Assembly (NCBI RefSeq): GCF_000499845.2
Contig: NC_023756.2
Span: 2,381,332-2,445,331 of the forward strand
Direction of reading: 5' to 3'
Origin: Phaseolus vulgaris
Lineage: Eukaryota; Streptophyta; Magnoliopsida; Fabales; Fabaceae
DNA length: 64,000 nucleotides
In this document: positions 60,021 through 64,000 of the stretch, piece after piece
Numbering within the stretch: the stretch's first letter is position 1
How the letters are laid out: each line of letters begins with the position of its first letter
Translations under genes and position numbers: made by a program
The notes under the pieces: model-generated
What the model was told of the DNA's origin: nothing
The model's input: only the letters and a program-made list of their open reading frames with translations
Databases searched by the model: none

Positions 60021-60257
60021 ATGGCTCTTATTCTCTTAAAATTTTCCATTTTGTTTTTTCTATTCTTTGTAGTGAAGCCATCTCCCATTGTTGAGCCAAG
60101 AAGCATAGAAGGTTCGGAGCATTCATTCACCAGAACTCTCCGAAACCTAAGGGGAATCAAAAGGGGACAAAGGGCTAAAGGCATGATCGAACTCAAAAGC
60201 TACCTTAAAAATTTCGAAATTCAAAAATTAAAATTTTTCTTGTATACTAACAAATAG
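60021..60257 (+). pseudogene. Truncated matrix-metalloproteinase-like gene (signal peptide and start of propeptide)
   Basis: The frame gives 78 residues from ATG 60021; an in-frame ATG at 59964 lies only 12 bp after the TATA box, so 60021 is preferred. Residues 1 to about 22 are a clear secretion signal (MALILLKFSILFFLFFVV). The part from LRNLRGIKRGQRAKG to LKSYLKNF resembles the start of the propeptide of plant matrix metalloproteinases. At the point where that family reads FGYL, the frame diverges into AT-rich sequence and stops at TAG 60255-60257. The cysteine switch and zinc site are absent. It is either a 5' gene fragment or a small secreted peptide gene derived from one. Confidence 0.55.
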
Positions 60258-60524
60258 CAGTTACAAAAAAATATAAAATATATATGTTTTTGAATATTTT
60301 TCTCTTATCGTGATATGTTATAGAACCTTCATTTAGTTGTTTCTAAATTATTGGATAGGAGACTTATATCAAGATCATGGAACGTGGCTAATCTACGTTT
60401 TTATTATAGCTAATTAAATATTTGTAATTTTTTTTGTTGATTTGTCTGATTAATATTTGGTACAATTTGATTTATTTAAAATTTATGTTGATTGAAAATA
60501 AGATTGTTTATACATGGTCATGAT

Positions 60525-60812
60525 AGGGTTCTAACCCTTTATGGAGCCGAACAATTGTCTCAGTCCAATACCAAGACCACGCTAGGGTCCATGGCATTGA
60601 GTAATTGTCTCAGGTCAATACCAAGACCATGTTAGGGTCCTAACTCTCCATTGTGCCAAACAATTGTCTCGATCAAATACCAAGAACAATTGTCTCGATC
60701 AAATACCAAAAACCATGGAAGGGTCCTTACCCTCCATGGTGCCGAGCTAGAGGCTCAGTCCACTACTAATCGAAAAAACCATGGAAGGGTCCTAACTCCC
60801 TATGGTGCCCTC
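60525..60812. repeat. Short irregular tandem repeat
   Basis: Five diverged units built from GGGTCCTAAC, a CTCCATGGTGCC-like word and ACAATTGTCTCAGTCCAATA. Starts lie near 60527, 60584, 60635, 60721 and 60787. GC is higher than in the flanks. No gene is seen. Confidence 0.8.
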
Positions 60813-60896
60813 AAAGACAATATTTTCATCATAAGTATGTTCATAATATGTATATTAGTGATGTATATATTCAAAAAATGAGCAAAATAAAACACA

Positions 60897-61060
60897 GTTT
60901 TTAGCCTCATTGGCTTATGCTTGAGGTTAGGGGGTTGTAGCGTTATGGGCCAAACCTGATGTTAAGAGATATGTAGGTTGATTGGAGATTGTCGGAGTAA
61001 ACTTGACTTTTAGCCTCATTGGCTTATGCCTGAGGTTAGGGGGCTGTATCGTCATGGACC
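60897..61060. repeat. Duplicated 40-bp word, LTR-like
   Basis: TTTTAGCCTCATTGGCTTAT followed by GAGGTTAGGGGGCTGTA occurs near 60899 and again near 61008. It is probably a retrotransposon scrap. Confidence 0.65.
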
Positions 61061-61139
61061 ATTGTGTATAAAGAGGTTGTCTACCGATATTTATATTTAA
61101 AGACATTAATGTCGTATCAACGTAAATCAAGAGATTATG

Positions 61140-62600
61140 AATAATCAGCCTTAAATAGGAGACAACATTTATTACTGAATTAAGTCAATAATAAGACCAC
61201 TTTCAACTCATATTTGACCGTACACTCATTATATTTTATACTCACTTGAAATTGTCAATACTATTGTTTGGAACACTAATATTTTAAAAACCTAATAATA
61301 ATCAAATCAAGGTTTTGTTTTTATAAAAGGTTACTAATTAATATGCTAGTTGACCATTAAGGAAGAGTATGATAAGATAAAAATAAATAAAAAAATAGAT
61401 TGAAAATATGAGATTAAAGAAATTCTTCACATTATTTGTTATGAATCAAGATAAATATTTTTTTTATAATTAAATATGAGAATCATAAATTATAAGATTC
61501 ATGTACATTAGAATTTAAAATATTGCAAATAAAGCCGAGAAATCCAGAATAATGTTAGTCTTAACAAATCCTGATCCAATCTAGAAATATTTGCCAATCC
61601 CTATTTCTCTTAGCCAAGCAACTATTGGAAAAAAAGTTGTAACCTTGAAGAAAGCTAATATTTTTACATATTTATTGATATTTTGAATCCATTTTAATTA
61701 TTTTATTTGAAATTTCATCTCCATTTGACTTAGATTTTTAGAAATGGATATAATATACCAAATTAAAAATATCTTAATTCTTTTGAAAATAAAGACGTTT
61801 TGAAATTGTTGTTAAATTAGTCCATCTTAATTTAGGTTTGATTTTCAAAATTTGAATTCTAACATAATTTATTCATTAATATAATGTGTCTTAATTTTAA
61901 TTATATTTCTATACTTTTCTACTAAATTTTTAAAGTCTTATCTTGATTTGTGGGTGTTATTTTCTTCGGGATTCTTTGTATTTTTCCAATTTTCTCATAT
62001 AAAGTGTTGTCTTTTGAATTTTCTTAGCAATAATAGAATGAAAAATTTGACTTGTTTTAAAATATTCAGTATTCTTGGAGCATTTTTGTCCCATTCACTA
62101 CTTAATTGTTTGATAGAATCTTATCGTCCGGAACATTAATTAAGTGGTGCAGTTGTGCCAGACTCTCAATTAAAATTCAACTGCATGAAACTGTGTAAGG
62201 GATGCTTTATTCATACTACTTTAGAGTGTCTTTGCTTCTACCTTTTTCTTGTTCACCATGAAGGAAGAGTATGAATCATCTGTGTATTTAAGAAAGAGTG
62301 TAAATATGACAATGCGAGTGAGAAATTATTTTGTTTCTTCTCTCAAACAGTTTAGAAAGTTGAGTAAAGTGTGTAGATTAATAATTTTTTACTTCATTGT
62401 TATTTATTATTTTTTTTAGCACACCTTGCATGTGAGTATGTGAGGTTCAAAGATTCATGAAAACATTCAGACATTAGTGTTACCAGTGTTGAAACTTGGA
62501 ATAAGTGAATTGATTATGTGTTTTTTTTAGTAAATAATCAATTACAATTATTGATAGGTAAAAAAATGAAAGATAATCCATTATATATTTTTTAATTTGA
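61140..62600. other. AT-rich spacer
   Basis: No gene, RNA or bounded element recognised. Confidence 0.5.
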
Positions 62601-62639
62601 TAATGGAGAATATGGAAGATATTCAATTTTTATTTTTGT

Positions 62640-63180
62640 GCGTGCCACTATCAAGGACTCCTCCTTCTTCATCCCTGTCATCCGTGTTTTGCTTCCTGTT
62701 CTCGTTCGGGTATTGGGGCCCAGAGAACTATTGTTTGATGCACATGTCGGTCACTCCAGCCTTCAATCTTCCTCTCTTACTACTTTTCCTCATCTTCTCG
62801 TCTCGTGTTACTGTCCCTTGGGAACACAGACTCGGATGGTACTTGCAGAAGATACTCCGACGATCAAGTCAGTAAAGGGTTCGACTCTCGGTTGTCAGAG
62901 CACTGTAGATAATGACGTACCTGATTCTTGGAATCTGCACTATTTATATTACCTTAATAGGCTTTTGTTGGTGGGCCGAATTAGGAGATTAGTTCGTGTT
63001 TAGGATTGCGCTAAATAACCTTTAATGATGGGTTAACCTTGCTGACTTGGTCAACCCATGACTCATCGTCATGGGTTGGTCGGTCACGTGCTACCTCGTG
63101 GCCTTTGTTATCACAAGTGAGTGATCAGATGATTTGTAATACTGACCGAGTCTAGGTGACTGTCCAACGTACTAGTACAC
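62640..63180. mobile_element. LTR-like fragment
   Basis: A GC-richer island. CTTGCAGAAGATACTCCGAC and the following GATCAAGTCAGT resemble words common near the ends of legume LTR retrotransposons. AACCCATGACTCATCG with its inverse makes a short hairpin near 63052-63076. Ends are not defined and no coding sequence is seen. Confidence 0.35.
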
Positions 63181-63524
63181 TTGATATGAATCCAAATTAG
63201 AAATGACAGTAAATTGAGAATTTAGGGTTACGGAACAAAGTAAATTAAAAAACAGTAACAATAAAAACATGGATAAAGGAAGGCGCTACAAACAAAGTTT
63301 GATAAGCCTAAGGATGATTGCCACAAGAATTGGTGGATTCTTGATAAGATCGCAAGATGCAGGGGAAAACCCTAGCAGAGAAATACTCTCTCTTAAAATT
63401 GCCAAAATATTCGTCCCCCATTCTGATTTCCAAAAGTATATAAATACACATTGAGTTATAGGTCTTGACTCGTTTGTAAATAAAAAAAATAAAAATACAA
63501 TTCCTATAGTTCAAGAAATGATCA

Positions 63525-63600
63525 TTTGTCCCAGTGGTTAGGTTGATACTTTGTAGTTGGTCTTGAGTGCAAATCCTAACTCCAAATAAAATAATAATAT
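63525..63600 (+). mobile_element. tRNA-derived SINE-like sequence
   Basis: GTCCCAGTGGTTAGG (box A-like) and, some 30 bases later, GAGTGCAAATCC (box B-like) are followed by an A/T-rich tail. The layout is that of a SINE head. It does not fold as a functional tRNA by eye: there is no CCA-side acceptor partner. Confidence 0.4.
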
Positions 63601-63762
63601 TATTTTATTTTAAATATTCCCAGCCTGTTGTGTTGTGCTCATATAGTCAACCTTAGCCTGTGAATGGATAACAATTCGTTGTGCTATCACCAACCATATT
63701 GTAAATAAACTCGATATGATGTAAACATAATTCTTGGATAGCCGTTACCTTTTCATAATCTA

Positions 63763-64000
63763 CACTACAAAAAAATGTGTAAAAAATGGCGGTTTTAATA
63801 TGGCGGTTATTAATAACCGCCACAAATTTCAGCATAATACGTCATTTCATTAACCGCCACAATTAGCTTTCAAATTATGTCATTTTCAACTGTCATAATT
63901 TTCTTTCAGAGAAAACTTTTTATTCCTTTATTCTTATATTTACATTTTTAACTTGATTTAAAAATCCTTCAGATTTTCACTTGAAAATTGATTTTCTTTT
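63763..64000. mobile_element. CACTA transposon end, running off the window
   Basis: CACTACAAAAAAATG at 63763 is the typical CACTA terminal repeat. It is followed by subterminal motifs GGCGGTT and AACCGCC in both orientations (63788-63860), which are usual in this superfamily. The bases before it (CTA) could be one half of a 3-bp target duplication. The rest of the element is outside the window. Confidence 0.75.

Noticed and set aside
63525..63600. A functional tRNA gene
   Set aside because: The A- and B-box-like words are degenerate and no acceptor stem can be paired. A SINE head fits better.

Overview
The window is plant nuclear DNA, most likely from a papilionoid legume. It is AT-rich and gene-sparse, with long introns bounded by GT-AG, plastid-targeted proteins and many plant transposon families. 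A roughly 538-bp satellite at the left edge recalls the subtelomeric khipu repeat of common bean (unit about 528 bp). A subtelomeric Phaseolus or Vigna origin is therefore an inference that no alignment here has tested.

Layout. (1) 1-2420: degenerate tandem satellite running off the left edge. (2) 4.3-14.8 kb: a tandem duplication. Each block holds a stress-associated AN1 zinc-finger gene (SAP12-like, + strand) with a heat-shock element. The right block also holds an intact minus-strand gene for the catalytic chain of ferredoxin-thioredoxin reductase. The left block keeps only a wreck of that gene, with an LTR-like insertion. (3) 15.7-16.2 kb: a non-autonomous DNA transposon with a perfect 10-bp target duplication. 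(4) 19.6-20.4 kb: a probable minus-strand long non-coding RNA carrying a site with the exact architecture of a miR166 endogenous target mimic. This is the most interesting object in the window. (5) 20.5-27.2 kb: AT-rich intergenic DNA. (6) 28.1-37.5 kb and 39.2-47.5 kb: two tandem minus-strand genes for the four-CRM-domain chloroplast intron splicing factor CFM2, both with full reading frames (1016 and 1180 residues when I splice them). They differ by an expanded 38-residue repeat exon, a changed C-terminus and a decayed CRM1 loop in the downstream copy. (7) 49.8-58.4 kb: an 8.6-kb PIF/Harbinger transposon with a TAA target duplication, a broken DDE transposase, a broken Myb-like partner gene and two further genes, plus internal tandem arrays. 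One array is a cluster of nine palindromic sites near one end. (8) 60.0 kb: a truncated matrix-metalloproteinase-like gene that keeps its TATA box and signal peptide. (9) 60.5-64 kb: small repeats, an LTR-like fragment, a SINE-like element and the end of a CACTA transposon.

Two of the intact gene types serve the chloroplast: FTR relays light-driven reducing power to thioredoxins, and CFM2 splices plastid introns. The SAP pair looks heat- and stress-responsive. The candidate miR166 mimic would act on the HD-ZIP III developmental pathway. The neighbours do not form an operon-like unit. Local duplication followed by unequal decay is the common theme.
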